A stretch of DNA of 64,000 nt from an uncultured Bacteroidia bacterium (GTDB taxonomy: Bacteria > Bacteroidota > Bacteroidia > Bacteroidales > F082). The position numbers and the translations under genes were made by a program. Where the stretch lies: the NCBI GenBank assembly GCA_902801625.1, contig CADCJI010000009.1, positions 1 through 64,000 on the forward strand, in the 5' to 3' direction. Below are positions 27,435 through 35,490 of the stretch, piece by piece; the stretch's first letter is position 1, and every line of letters begins with the position of its first letter. The notes beneath the pieces were generated by a model. That model saw only the letters and a program-made list of their open reading frames with translations, was not told the DNA's origin and did no database searches.

Positions 27435-27482
27435 GGTATTTGTGTTTTTTAGATTATCTGTTTCTGTTTTTCCGTTTTGGTC

Positions 27483-27560
27483 TGTAGGGCTGTCACATCG
27501 TCTTTCGACAGGCCGCTGTGCCGTTTCAGCGTGCAGCTGCCGTTGTACGACAGCCCTACA
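27483..27560. repeat. TGTAGGGCTGTC inverted-repeat element, copy 3
   Basis: A 78-bp imperfect palindrome with the family termini, 7 bases from the stop codon of the gene at 27567. It carries a truncated CTTTCGACAGG repeat at 27503-27513. Confidence 0.85.
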
Positions 27561-27566
27561 AGACCA

Positions 27567-30464
27567 CTAACGCACCACAAATTTCCGCGTCACATCGCCT
27601 ACGGAAATGAAATACATGCCTTGAGGCAATGACGAAACATTAATCTGTTGGTTATCAGCGTTGATGTTGCCTGAAAGGACGGTTTGACCCATCAGATTGG
27701 TGATACGATACGTTTGGGCATGTAGAGACGTTGCGCGCAACGTCTGTACAAGCAAAATGCCATTGGTCGGGTTAGGATAGATCATGAAGGACCCTGCGGT
27801 TCCTGAGCCTGTCGAAGGAGTCGAAGGGCCGCCTTCCTCAATCCCATGAATGTCACTGTAAATCGCGTCACAGTCCTCATCACCAGATTGGAACACCAAC
27901 TCATCCTCAATCCAATAGCAACGCAAGCCTTCCACACGGATACGGTCGCGGTTGTCCATCAGCCTTTCGGGGAAGAAACTGGTGAGGTGACCGATGCCGC
28001 ACACGATGTCGCCACTGAAGATGTCGTCTGCATCGCTTACGCGAAGCATCCGATAGGTCTTGCCTTCGTATTCGAAATCTTCCACGGCATCCACATGCAT
28101 CACGATACTTTCCGTCCCCACTTTGATTTCCCACTCGTCGCCTACTTCTGCATTGAAGTCATAAAGCACAGTGAACTCACCCAAGGTCTTGTTCCACCAG
28201 TATAATTTGCCGTCACGCTCATAGACATATTCATGTGTCACTTCGGTATGTATGTCTTTGTCGTAAAGCGTGTTGATTTTCACAAGAATATGTGCAGTGT
28301 CATTGTTGATTATGGTGTCGCCAGCCTGATACATATATTGGTAGGTGATGTTGCCGTTCTCATTTTGGATTTCATAGTACCATTCTGAGCCCAACGGGAA
28401 GATTTCATTTAAAACCACGGCTTCGGTGATATTGATACGGTAATAGAAATTCTGGTCGAAGGTTAACATCATTTTGGTTGTAAACGTTGCCGTAATTTCC
28501 TGGCCGTTGACATAAACAGTGTCGTTGCCCACGAGGAACCATTGACCGCCATCAATGTCTTGTTCGTTTTCAAGATAATATCTCCTGCCATTCGCATTAA
28601 AGACAATCTCCATTCCAGGCAATGGAATATATCCTGTATGCGGCATGGGAGCCCAGTCAACGGTTCCTGTCAAGGTGGTTTCCTCATCGGTGTCCATCTC
28701 CACCAATTCAACGACATTCACCTCATCGCCTGGCATATCATAACGGAAGTGCCGTATTCCTTTGATATCGACCTGCATACCTTCTCTGAAAATGTCGTTG
28801 TTGATGAACGTGTTTTTGTAAAGTTGGCCATTGCGCATCAGATAATGAGGAACAACTAAACTGGAAGGAAGTACGGTCAAAAAATGCTGATTCTCGTCTT
28901 CCTCACAAGGACAGGAAAGACATGGTGGATCCCAAAAATCCGTGGTAAGTGTACCGTCTATTTGGTAATTGTAATCCATAAATGGTTGGATAACGGCCAA
29001 TTCCATTCCATAATACGGAACAGCATATTGGTTCATCTGGATACCACAATGTCCGATGAAAGTACAAGGCAAACATCCCGCATATAATGTCATGCCATTG
29101 AAGGTAAGCGGGAATTCTTGCTGTTCGCCATTGATGGTGATGTAATAAGTCTGATAAGGAGGATTTATAGTTGTGATAATCACTTTATTATCTTCATAAG
29201 ATGCTTCAAGCGTCGCAGTGATGGCATCGTAATAATGTGCTGTAGTTTGCTGGATATCCAGCACATTTTGCGAATGTCCCACATAGTCATGCATCTCTTT
29301 GATGGTTCCAAACGCACCGATAGTGGCACCCATAGGTATGGTGTCATAACGCACAATAAGTCTGCTCAAATCGGTAGGATTTGGGCGAAAACCGTCTACC
29401 GTCACGGGATAGATGTGATTGTCATCCACCCTGATGGCCTGCCCTGCGCCGTGTGGATAATTCCCAAAGGCAAAAGCATCTTGCAAAACAACGACTTCGC
29501 CTTCAATGTAATGGATGTCGTTGGTGTTGAATACGCTTTTCATGCGAGCACCATGACCACCAAAATACAAGTGTCCATCGCGGCCTTTGTAAATAGAGCC
29601 ATCACCCAATCCGCCTGGAGAAGGTGAGTAAAGCGGCAGTGCCTCACCATTTTCGTAGAAGTTTTCGCCATGGTCGGCTGAATAGCGCAACACTGTGTAA
29701 TCGTTATAATCATCGCCCACATCGTGAAGGTCATAGACAATTCCGTTGTCGGCAATCGTGAACCGCCTGTCAGGAACGAGATATAAGCCTTGTTGCTGCT
29801 GGTAATGTCCGTAACCGCCAGCCACCACATTGCCTTCGGGATCCAACTCCATGTGGTAAATCATAGCGCCTGCGAGCAAGCAAGTCCAGTTTTCAATGTC
29901 ATTGAAATTTGCGGTATATATGCCTAATTCATAAGTAGGAACCGCATTGGTTATGCTGATATAAACATTTCCCTCATGGTCAGCGAGGATGCTGGTGAAA
30001 ACCATGTCTTGTAGGAAACTGATGCTGGTCTCGTTCCACGATTCGCCGCCGTCCAAGGTCCAAAAAAACTTTTCGTTGTTGACCATAACGATGGTGTCGT
30101 TTGAAAGGGAATACATTCCCTCTACCCAATTGGTGGAGATGCCTGACGCATGCTCCTGCCAAGTGTCGCCATTGTCGTCGGAATAGCAGAGTTTACGGCT
30201 GTTTTGATTGAAAATGAAGATGCGGTTGTTGTCATTGATTGTGAAATGACTTGAGCTGACATAAGTATCGTAGTTTAATTCCCATGTCGCACCTTCATCC
30301 TGCGAGCGATGGAGGCCACTATAGCCACAGTTGCTGAAAATGCTGCCGTCAGCGGAGACACCAAGAAATACGCCTTCCATCTCGATGGGCTTCCAAACAT
30401 TCTGCGCCCCAAGGATGCCTATGCATCCGAGGCAAATCGCTAAAGTTAATACTAATCTTTTCAT
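27567..30464 (-). CDS. Large T9SS surface protein with Asp-box propeller
   Basis: About 965 residues, starting at MKRLVLTLAICLGCIGILGA (signal peptide); an ATG nine codons earlier is possible. The N-terminus VWKPIEMEGVFLGVSADGS and the Asp-box motifs SQDEGATW, YSDDNGDTW, TLDGGESW and SADHGENF form a propeller-like domain (about 20-290) related to those at 23892 and 30587. A unique middle region (about 300-690) with a cysteine cluster (PPCLSCPCEED) follows, then the shared 190-residue module and a type A sorting domain (SFMIYPNPTNGILL to KFVVR). The linker reads GPSTPSTGSGT, where the repeat has gained nine bases without breaking frame. Surface protein of unknown ligand. Confidence 0.85.
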   Translation of the reverse strand: MKRLVLTLAICLGCIGILGAQNVWKPIEMEGVFLGVSADGSIFSNCGYSGLHRSQDEGATWELNYDTYVSSSHFTINDNNRIFIFNQNSRKLCYSDDNGDTWQEHASGISTNWVEGMYSLSNDTIVMVNNEKFFWTLDGGESWNETSISFLQDMVFTSILADHEGNVYISITNAVPTYELGIYTANFNDIENWTCLLAGAMIYHMELDPEGNVVAGGYGHYQQQQGLYLVPDRRFTIADNGIVYDLHDVGDDYNDYTVLRYSADHGENFYENGEALPLYSPSPGGLGDGSIYKGRDGHLYFGGHGARMKSVFNTNDIHYIEGEVVVLQDAFAFGNYPHGAGQAIRVDDNHIYPVTVDGFRPNPTDLSRLIVRYDTIPMGATIGAFGTIKEMHDYVGHSQNVLDIQQTTAHYYDAITATLEASYEDNKVIITTINPPYQTYYITINGEQQEFPLTFNGMTLYAGCLPCTFIGHCGIQMNQYAVPYYGMELAVIQPFMDYNYQIDGTLTTDFWDPPCLSCPCEEDENQHFLTVLPSSLVVPHYLMRNGQLYKNTFINNDIFREGMQVDIKGIRHFRYDMPGDEVNVVELVEMDTDEETTLTGTVDWAPMPHTGYIPLPGMEIVFNANGRRYYLENEQDIDGGQWFLVGNDTVYVNGQEITATFTTKMMLTFDQNFYYRINITEAVVLNEIFPLGSEWYYEIQNENGNITYQYMYQAGDTIINNDTAHILVKINTLYDKDIHTEVTHEYVYERDGKLYWWNKTLGEFTVLYDFNAEVGDEWEIKVGTESIVMHVDAVEDFEYEGKTYRMLRVSDADDIFSGDIVCGIGHLTSFFPERLMDNRDRIRVEGLRCYWIEDELVFQSGDEDCDAIYSDIHGIEEGGPSTPSTGSGTAGSFMIYPNPTNGILLVQTLRATSLHAQTYRITNLMGQTVLSGNINADNQQINVSSLPQGMYFISVGDVTRKFVVR
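27721..27750. repeat. GAGACG palindrome in a sorting domain
   Basis: 30 bases identical to the copy at 24046, read as LRATSL on the minus strand. Confidence 0.85.
27798..27830. repeat. Expanded CTGAGCCTGTCGAAGG repeat in a T9SS linker
   Basis: The copy contains a nine-base tandem duplication (GTCGAAGGA then GTCGAAGGG), read as GPSTPSTGSGT. The frame is kept. Confidence 0.85.
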
Positions 30465-30506
30465 TGTCGTATGTTTTTGATTGTTATCCATTTATTTCAT
30501 TCGGTT

Positions 30507-30576
30507 TGTAGGGCTGTCGTACCACGGCAGCCACTGTGCCGTTTCAGGTGCGGCTGCCACGGTGTGACAGCCCTAC
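30507..30576. repeat. TGTAGGGCTGTC inverted-repeat element, copy 4
   Basis: A 70-bp imperfect palindrome with TGTAGGGCTGTC and GACAGCCCTACA termini, 11 bases from the stop codon of the gene at 30587. Confidence 0.85.
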
Positions 30577-30586
30577 AAGACCGCGA

Positions 30587-33500
30587 TTATCGCGCCACAA
30601 ATTTACGCGTCTCGCCCGCAAAGGTAATGAAATACATGCCTTTAGGCAATGATGAAACATCTATCTGTTGGTTTTCAGCCGTGATATGACCTGTCAACAG
30701 GGTTTGGCCCATAAGGTTGGTGATATGGTATGTCTGGTCTGGTAGAGACGTTGCGCGCAACGTCTCTACAAACAAAACGCCGTTTGCAGGATTAGGATAA
30801 ACCGTAAATGCGGTCCCTGAGCCCGTCGAAGGGCCGTCCTCCTCCACACCGTGCAGTTCGCTAATGACTGCGTCGCAGTCCTCATCACCAGGTTTGAACA
30901 CCAATTCATCCTCAATCCAGTAGCAGCGCAGGCCTTCCACACGGATGCCGTCTCGGTTGTTCATCAATCTTTCGGGGAAGAAACTAGTGAGGTGACCGAT
31001 GCCACACACGATGTCGCCGCTGAAGATGTCGTCCGCATCGCTGACACGCAGCATCCGATAGGTTTTGCCCTCGTATTCAACGGTTTCCACCGCGTCCACA
31101 TGCATAATGAGGGTTTCCGTGCCGACCTTGGTGACCCAAGTGTCGCCTTCTTCGGCACCAAAGTCATACAGCACGGTAAACTCTTCCAAAGTCTTGTTCC
31201 ACCAATACACCTTGCCATCGCGCACATAGACATATTCGCGCGTCACCTCATTACCCAGGCCTTTGTCGTAAAGGGTATTGATCTTCACAAGGATATGAGT
31301 CTGTTCGTCGTTGACAATGGTGTCGCCAGCCTGATACATGTATTGGTAGGTGATGCTGCCGTTCTCGTTCTCGATTTCGTAGTACCATTCCGACGGGAAA
31401 GCAATCACATTGGGAATGTCGTCGGCATTGGGAATGCTTTTCCAGTATTGCTCATTGCCAAAGAAATACAGATGGTTGTCATAGCTTTTGGAGAGGAAGC
31501 CGTCTTCACCGCCAGGGGCAGGTGCAGACACAGGAAGGTTCTCGATGGTGTTGTAGAAATGTTCACCGTGGTCCAAAGAATAGGCCAAAACTACATTGTC
31601 ATACATGGTCATAGCGGTCTTGTAAACGATGCCATTGTCGGCAACGGCCACACGATTGGACCAAAAGGCATAAAACCCCGGCACATGCTCGAAGCCCGAA
31701 AACTCGCCTCCGAAATTCACGGCACAAATGATATTGCCCTCGGGGTCAAATGCCATGTCCTTTATGCCAACATTCTCAAAAGCAGCAATTTCCCAATTCT
31801 GCATATCGGAGAGGGTGGAATGATACACGCCGATGTTAGGCCCGATGTAGTACCAAACACTGACATACACATCGCCGTTTTCGCTGACGAGAAGGTCGCT
31901 GATTTCTTGGTGTTCTTCCATGAATTCAAGGCCTGAAAAGCCCCAAGTCTCACCACCGTCAAGCGTCCAAAAGATTTCCCTGTTTTGAGTCCACCCCACA
32001 ACGATGTCATTGGTTGCAGCATATAGACCTGCTACACCTATCAGACCACAGGAGGATATTTGGTTGGTTTGCTGCCATGTGTCGCCGTTGTCGTCGGAAT
32101 ACATGACCGTCACCGTATTATTATTGAAAACAAAAATCCTTCCTTCTTTGCTGACGGCGAGACTCCCAACACTGCCGTCGAACACAGTTTCCCATGTCTC
32201 GCCATCGTCTTGCGAACGAGCCAACGTGGAAGGATAGACATCTGTATTTCTACAGAACAGGTCTCCTTGTGCATCAGCACCTAAAAATACTCCAGGTATT
32301 TCGATAGGCTTCCAAAGACTATGCACCCCATTGCCGCCGTTTGAAAGGCCTCCGGCAATAAAGAAGAAATAACCGCTTCCTTCGCCTTCGGAACTGCGAC
32401 AATAGAGGTTTGTCATGGTTTGCTCTTCAGGGAAATTGACCAAAGAGACCGCAACCTCAAGAAAGCCTCCCGCCGGGATTTCGTAAGGCAGACTGTGCGA
32501 AGGCACCATTTCAAGATAGTTGGTGCCGTATTCGCGAATCTCATAGACCGTGATGCTTTGCAAGGCATTGGTGTTGTGCAGGTAGAAGGATTGTGTCAAA
32601 GGAGTGTTTTCATCGAAAGTAACCCCTTGCATAGGTATGTATTGCAGACCTTCGTCCCAGGCTTCCTCGTTGACCCTAACGATGACTTGCTTATTACCAA
32701 TCGAGGTGGCTATGTTGATATAAATGGTTTGATAGCCTTTAAAACCTATGGCATTCAATTCCACTTCTATCTCTGTAGATTGATTGGGCTGCAAAGTTTG
32801 GGGAAAAGTTGCGTAGACTATCAGCATATTGTTGTTGGGCTGAATATCAATGTCTGAAATTGTGACAGGATTGTCTGTCTGATTAATAAGGTGGATGGTC
32901 TGAGATTCATAATACGACTCAAAAGTCAGCGTTGTTGGCGAAATTACCAAATCGCCATGCTGCGAAGGATAAACGAAATAACAACTATTAATACTTGGAT
33001 AGGAATTTTGCCATATCAAATCGCCGTCCTCATAATAACAAAGAAGGTCTGTCGAGCCTCCCATCAAGAAAAGAGAACCCGAATTGATGATACCGTAAAG
33101 GCTGCCAATACCTTCAATCCATACTTCCTGTTCACCATTACCAAAAGGATATTCCAATACGATTTGTTGTCTTGGCTCTTCATTAACGAGGATTTCTCCC
33201 TTTTCGACAACGACCATGCAACACTCATAAAACCCATAGTCACACATGCAAATGGTATCTCCAACTTCCATTGAGAAATCATATAAGAGATGTTCATCAG
33301 AAGTGGAAGGTCTACGAGAGAAGACTTGCCCATCCTCGGTTTCTCTGAGAAAGCCCCAGAGATTCCAACCTGTAAGGTCTTCGTTCCTTGTCGCATACAT
33401 CACTTTGTACGGCACGCCATCCACCAGCGTATCACCTTCGATTTTATAAATGTCGGTATACCTGTGCGGCGGCTCCGGCGGACTCCAAGGATAGGTAAAC

Positions 33501-33613
33501 AGCACATTCCATTGTTTTCCGTCTTCGACGATTGGATGATAGTCTTGTGCTTTCATGGTCAAACCGCCCATCATCATCAGGGCAATCACTGCGATAAAAC
33601 TAAGGTTTTTCAT
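30587..33613 (-). CDS. Mosaic T9SS surface protein combining modules of its neighbours
   Basis: 1008 residues with a signal peptide (1-22). Modules: residues 23-215 resemble the GDT-turn modules of the protein at 23892; about 220-420 are Ig-like repeats closely matching the protein at 20336 (shared VNEEAWDEGL, FDEN-PLTQ, VPSHSLPY and IAGGLS); about 425-715 form an Asp-box propeller (SQDDGETW, YSDDNGDTW, TLDGGETW, SLDHGEHF) matching those at 23892 and 27567; then the shared module and a type A sorting domain (TVYPNPANGVLF to KFVAR). It is the clearest evidence that this gene family evolves by exchange of modules. It lacks an evident catalytic site. Confidence 0.85.
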   Translation of the reverse strand: MKNLSFIAVIALMMMGGLTMKAQDYHPIVEDGKQWNVLFTYPWSPPEPPHRYTDIYKIEGDTLVDGVPYKVMYATRNEDLTGWNLWGFLRETEDGQVFSRRPSTSDEHLLYDFSMEVGDTICMCDYGFYECCMVVVEKGEILVNEEPRQQIVLEYPFGNGEQEVWIEGIGSLYGIINSGSLFLMGGSTDLLCYYEDGDLIWQNSYPSINSCYFVYPSQHGDLVISPTTLTFESYYESQTIHLINQTDNPVTISDIDIQPNNNMLIVYATFPQTLQPNQSTEIEVELNAIGFKGYQTIYINIATSIGNKQVIVRVNEEAWDEGLQYIPMQGVTFDENTPLTQSFYLHNTNALQSITVYEIREYGTNYLEMVPSHSLPYEIPAGGFLEVAVSLVNFPEEQTMTNLYCRSSEGEGSGYFFFIAGGLSNGGNGVHSLWKPIEIPGVFLGADAQGDLFCRNTDVYPSTLARSQDDGETWETVFDGSVGSLAVSKEGRIFVFNNNTVTVMYSDDNGDTWQQTNQISSCGLIGVAGLYAATNDIVVGWTQNREIFWTLDGGETWGFSGLEFMEEHQEISDLLVSENGDVYVSVWYYIGPNIGVYHSTLSDMQNWEIAAFENVGIKDMAFDPEGNIICAVNFGGEFSGFEHVPGFYAFWSNRVAVADNGIVYKTAMTMYDNVVLAYSLDHGEHFYNTIENLPVSAPAPGGEDGFLSKSYDNHLYFFGNEQYWKSIPNADDIPNVIAFPSEWYYEIENENGSITYQYMYQAGDTIVNDEQTHILVKINTLYDKGLGNEVTREYVYVRDGKVYWWNKTLEEFTVLYDFGAEEGDTWVTKVGTETLIMHVDAVETVEYEGKTYRMLRVSDADDIFSGDIVCGIGHLTSFFPERLMNNRDGIRVEGLRCYWIEDELVFKPGDEDCDAVISELHGVEEDGPSTGSGTAFTVYPNPANGVLFVETLRATSLPDQTYHITNLMGQTLLTGHITAENQQIDVSSLPKGMYFITFAGETRKFVAR
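30741..30770. repeat. GAGACG palindrome in a sorting domain
   Basis: 30 bases, GAGACGTTGCG with CGCAACGTCTC arms, read as LRATSL on the minus strand. Confidence 0.85.
30812..30835. repeat. CTGAGCCCGTCGAAGG repeat in a T9SS linker
   Basis: A 24-base copy read in frame as GPSTGSGT before the sorting domain of the gene at 30587. Confidence 0.85.
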
Positions 33614-33677
33614 AGGTCTAATTATTTGATTGTTATTACTTTGTATTTCTAATTTTATTGCTTCGCAAGAAATCTTT

Positions 33678-33685
33678 CAAAAATA
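33678..33685 (-). promoter_or_regulatory. Candidate -7 box of the T9SS cluster
   Basis: TATTTTTG on the minus strand, 65 bases before the start at 33613. It is the only fitting box in the 160-base gap. Confidence 0.3.
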
Positions 33686-33754
33686 AGTTGAAAATCTTTT
33701 GAAAATATATTTATTTGATTTTGAGTGATTTTATAATGATTTTTCTATGATTTC

Positions 33755-33768
33755 TCGGCCTTGGCCGA
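33755..33768 (-). terminator. Short hairpin after the TPR regulator
   Basis: TCGGCC and GGCCGA form a 6-bp stem five bases after the stop at 33774. The T run is weak, so this is a possible terminator only. Confidence 0.4.
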
Positions 33769-33773
33769 TCCCA

Positions 33774-35249
33774 TCATACAGCATTGACGATTTCCTCAAA
33801 AGTGCGGTTATCATCCCCGAGGTCCATCTTCATCTGTTTTATGCGGGTTTTGCGTTTGTAATAAGAGTCGGTTTGGGTATCCAACAGGATGGAAATCACT
33901 TGGTTGGAGAAGCCGTTTTTGGAGAGGCAGCAGATGCGCACATCCCACTTGCTGAGTTTGGGGTAGAGTTGCAACAGCCGCTGCGAGAAGCCGTCGAAGA
34001 CCAAGTCGGTGAGGCTGATGAAGTCGTTCCAGTCGTTGTCGGTCAGCTCGAAGTTGAGCGAGTCGTTGTTCACTTCTTCCGTGAGGGCTTGCGCGGTGGT
34101 CATGATCTTGTTTCGTGTCAAGATTTTCTGGATCGACATCAAATCCTTCGGCGGAAGGGTCTGCTGCTGGCGGCGCAGTTCGTCGTTGGTGCGAATCAGG
34201 TTCTCCATGTCGCTCACCAACTCGTGGATGCGGTTCTGGTCGCGCTCCACTTGCCGCCCGAAGTGCTCCATCTCCAACTTATGGTCGCTGATTTTCTTTC
34301 TCACAATCAGGAGGATAACGAGCAAGGCAATCACCGCCAAGGCGATAATCAGATAGAGTTTCAGGTCGCGGGTGCGGTGAAGGCTCTCCAACTCGCTCTG
34401 CTGGGCTTTCAACTCGTATTCCGCCTTGATTCTTTGCATGGTCTCGCTGGAGTGCTCCGCATCGGCTTGCACCAAGTTGTCTGAAAAATGCGTGTGGTAT
34501 TTCACCGCCTGCTGGTAGTCGCCCTCGCTATAGGCGATGGCGTAAAGCGTTTGGTATACCGACATCTTCAGCCCGGCACGCTCGCTGCGGAGGGCTTGGT
34601 TTAGGTATGACTTCGCCTTCTCGTTTTCGCGCGAGTAATAATAAAGGATGCCCAAAGTCATGTGGGCGATGTCGGTGTCGTTGTCGCCGAGGCCGATTTC
34701 CAAAGCTTGGTTGACGCTCTCAATGCCTTTGGCGAAGTTGCCCGTCTCCATGTAATAGTCGCGACCCATCTCGAGGTAGAGGTCAGCGAGCATGTTTTGG
34801 TCGTTGATGAAGGTAGCCACACGGAAGGCCGAGTCGTAGTATTGCTTGGCTTGTGTATATTGCTCCTGCGCCCGCACCGCCCGACCGCTGTTGCGGTAGG
34901 CGTTCATCATGCCGGTGGAGTCGGCAGTCTGCTTAAAACAAGTCAGCGCCTGCTGGTGTTGCTTGAAGGCATCCTCGAAAAGGCCGTGTTTCAGGTACAT
35001 GGCACCAAGGTTGTCGCAGAGCTGGCCTTCCAATTGGAGGGTTTCGTCAGTCTTGTCGGAACGCTGCACGAGAGCCAGCCCTTGCAGGAACTTCTCGGCG
35101 GCTTCTTCGGAGCGGCGTTGCTCGCGCAGTTGCATGCCTTCTTCATATAATACTTTTGCCTGTTCCATGCGCTTCGCTTGGCTATCGCAGGCTACCAAAG
35201 CGAGGCAGACGGCGGCTGTTAGGATTAGGGATTTCAGGTTTTTATTCAT
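33774..35249 (-). CDS. Membrane-tethered TPR transcriptional regulator
   Basis: 491 residues. A lipoprotein-type signal (LALVAC, lipobox cysteine 21) or signal anchor is followed by TPR repeats (about 25-280), one transmembrane helix (about 306-328, LYLIIALAVIALLVILLIV), a coiled coil (about 330-375) and a C-terminal helical domain (about 400-491) with KLSKWDVRICCLSKNGFSNQVISILLDTQTDSYYKRKTRIK, which looks like a LuxR/SpoIIIC-type helix-turn-helix. This layout is common in Bacteroidota regulators that sense in the periplasm and bind DNA in the cytoplasm. It lies just upstream of the T9SS run and may control it, which is inference. Whether the cysteine is lipidated or the segment is an anchor is unclear. 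Confidence 0.8.
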   Translation of the reverse strand: MNKNLKSLILTAAVCLALVACDSQAKRMEQAKVLYEEGMQLREQRRSEEAAEKFLQGLALVQRSDKTDETLQLEGQLCDNLGAMYLKHGLFEDAFKQHQQALTCFKQTADSTGMMNAYRNSGRAVRAQEQYTQAKQYYDSAFRVATFINDQNMLADLYLEMGRDYYMETGNFAKGIESVNQALEIGLGDNDTDIAHMTLGILYYYSRENEKAKSYLNQALRSERAGLKMSVYQTLYAIAYSEGDYQQAVKYHTHFSDNLVQADAEHSSETMQRIKAEYELKAQQSELESLHRTRDLKLYLIIALAVIALLVILLIVRKKISDHKLEMEHFGRQVERDQNRIHELVSDMENLIRTNDELRRQQQTLPPKDLMSIQKILTRNKIMTTAQALTEEVNNDSLNFELTDNDWNDFISLTDLVFDGFSQRLLQLYPKLSKWDVRICCLSKNGFSNQVISILLDTQTDSYYKRKTRIKQMKMDLGDDNRTFEEIVNAV

Positions 35250-35279
35250 GACTCACACTTTTTGTCCGTTTCTCTGACG

Positions 35280-35287
35280 CAAAAATA
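35280..35287 (-). promoter_or_regulatory. Candidate -7 box of the TPR regulator
   Basis: TATTTTTG on the minus strand, 31 bases before the start, with CTTGAC about 18 bases upstream as a possible -33 element. Confidence 0.45.
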
Positions 35288-35333
35288 TAGCAAAAAAACA
35301 TTTGTCAAGAGGTGCGAGGCTCACCAGAAGGCG

Positions 35334-35425
35334 ATGTCCCTACTTTTTTGGGATGTCCTTATCAGATTATTCTGTAAATCAACGAAATAACATTCTTCCA
35401 CAAAAGCTAATGTCCTTACTTTTTT
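35334..35425. repeat. Direct repeat of ATGTCC-TACTTTTTT in an intergenic gap
   Basis: ATGTCCCTACTTTTTT (35334-35349) and ATGTCCTTACTTTTTT (35410-35425) differ at one base and are 60 bases apart. They lie in the 241-base gap between the TPR gene and the RNase G terminator. The frame between them is open on the minus strand but too short and unrecognised to call a gene; it may be a decayed element. Confidence 0.5.
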
Positions 35426-35430
35426 ATGCG

Positions 35431-35466
35431 AAAAAAGCCGTCCCAAACGATAATGGGACGGCTTTT
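35431..35466 (-). terminator. Terminator of the RNase G gene
   Basis: GCCGTCCC and GGGACGGC, extended by A/T pairs, form a stable hairpin followed by six T residues on the minus strand, 28 bases after the stop at 35491. Confidence 0.88.
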
Positions 35467-35490
35467 CGAGGTTTTTTTGGCAGTACTTCC

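Larger units (their letters stand above)
27567..28385 (-). repeat. Shared T9SS 3' cassette, copy 3
   Basis: Third copy of the 800-bp module plus sorting-domain cassette. Confidence 0.85.
30587..31390 (-). repeat. Shared T9SS 3' cassette, copy 4
   Basis: Fourth copy of the 800-bp module plus sorting-domain cassette. Confidence 0.85.

Noticed and set aside
18669-30835. CRISPR array
   Set aside because: The repeats are spaced by kilobases, sit inside coding frames and have no regular spacers.
23892-33613. Sialidases, because of Asp-box motifs
   Set aside because: Asp boxes alone mark a propeller fold. The arginine triad and the catalytic tyrosine/glutamate arrangement were not recognised.
33774-35249. 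Sensor histidine kinase
   Set aside because: There is no H-box or ATPase domain after the membrane helix; the C-terminus looks like a helix-turn-helix.
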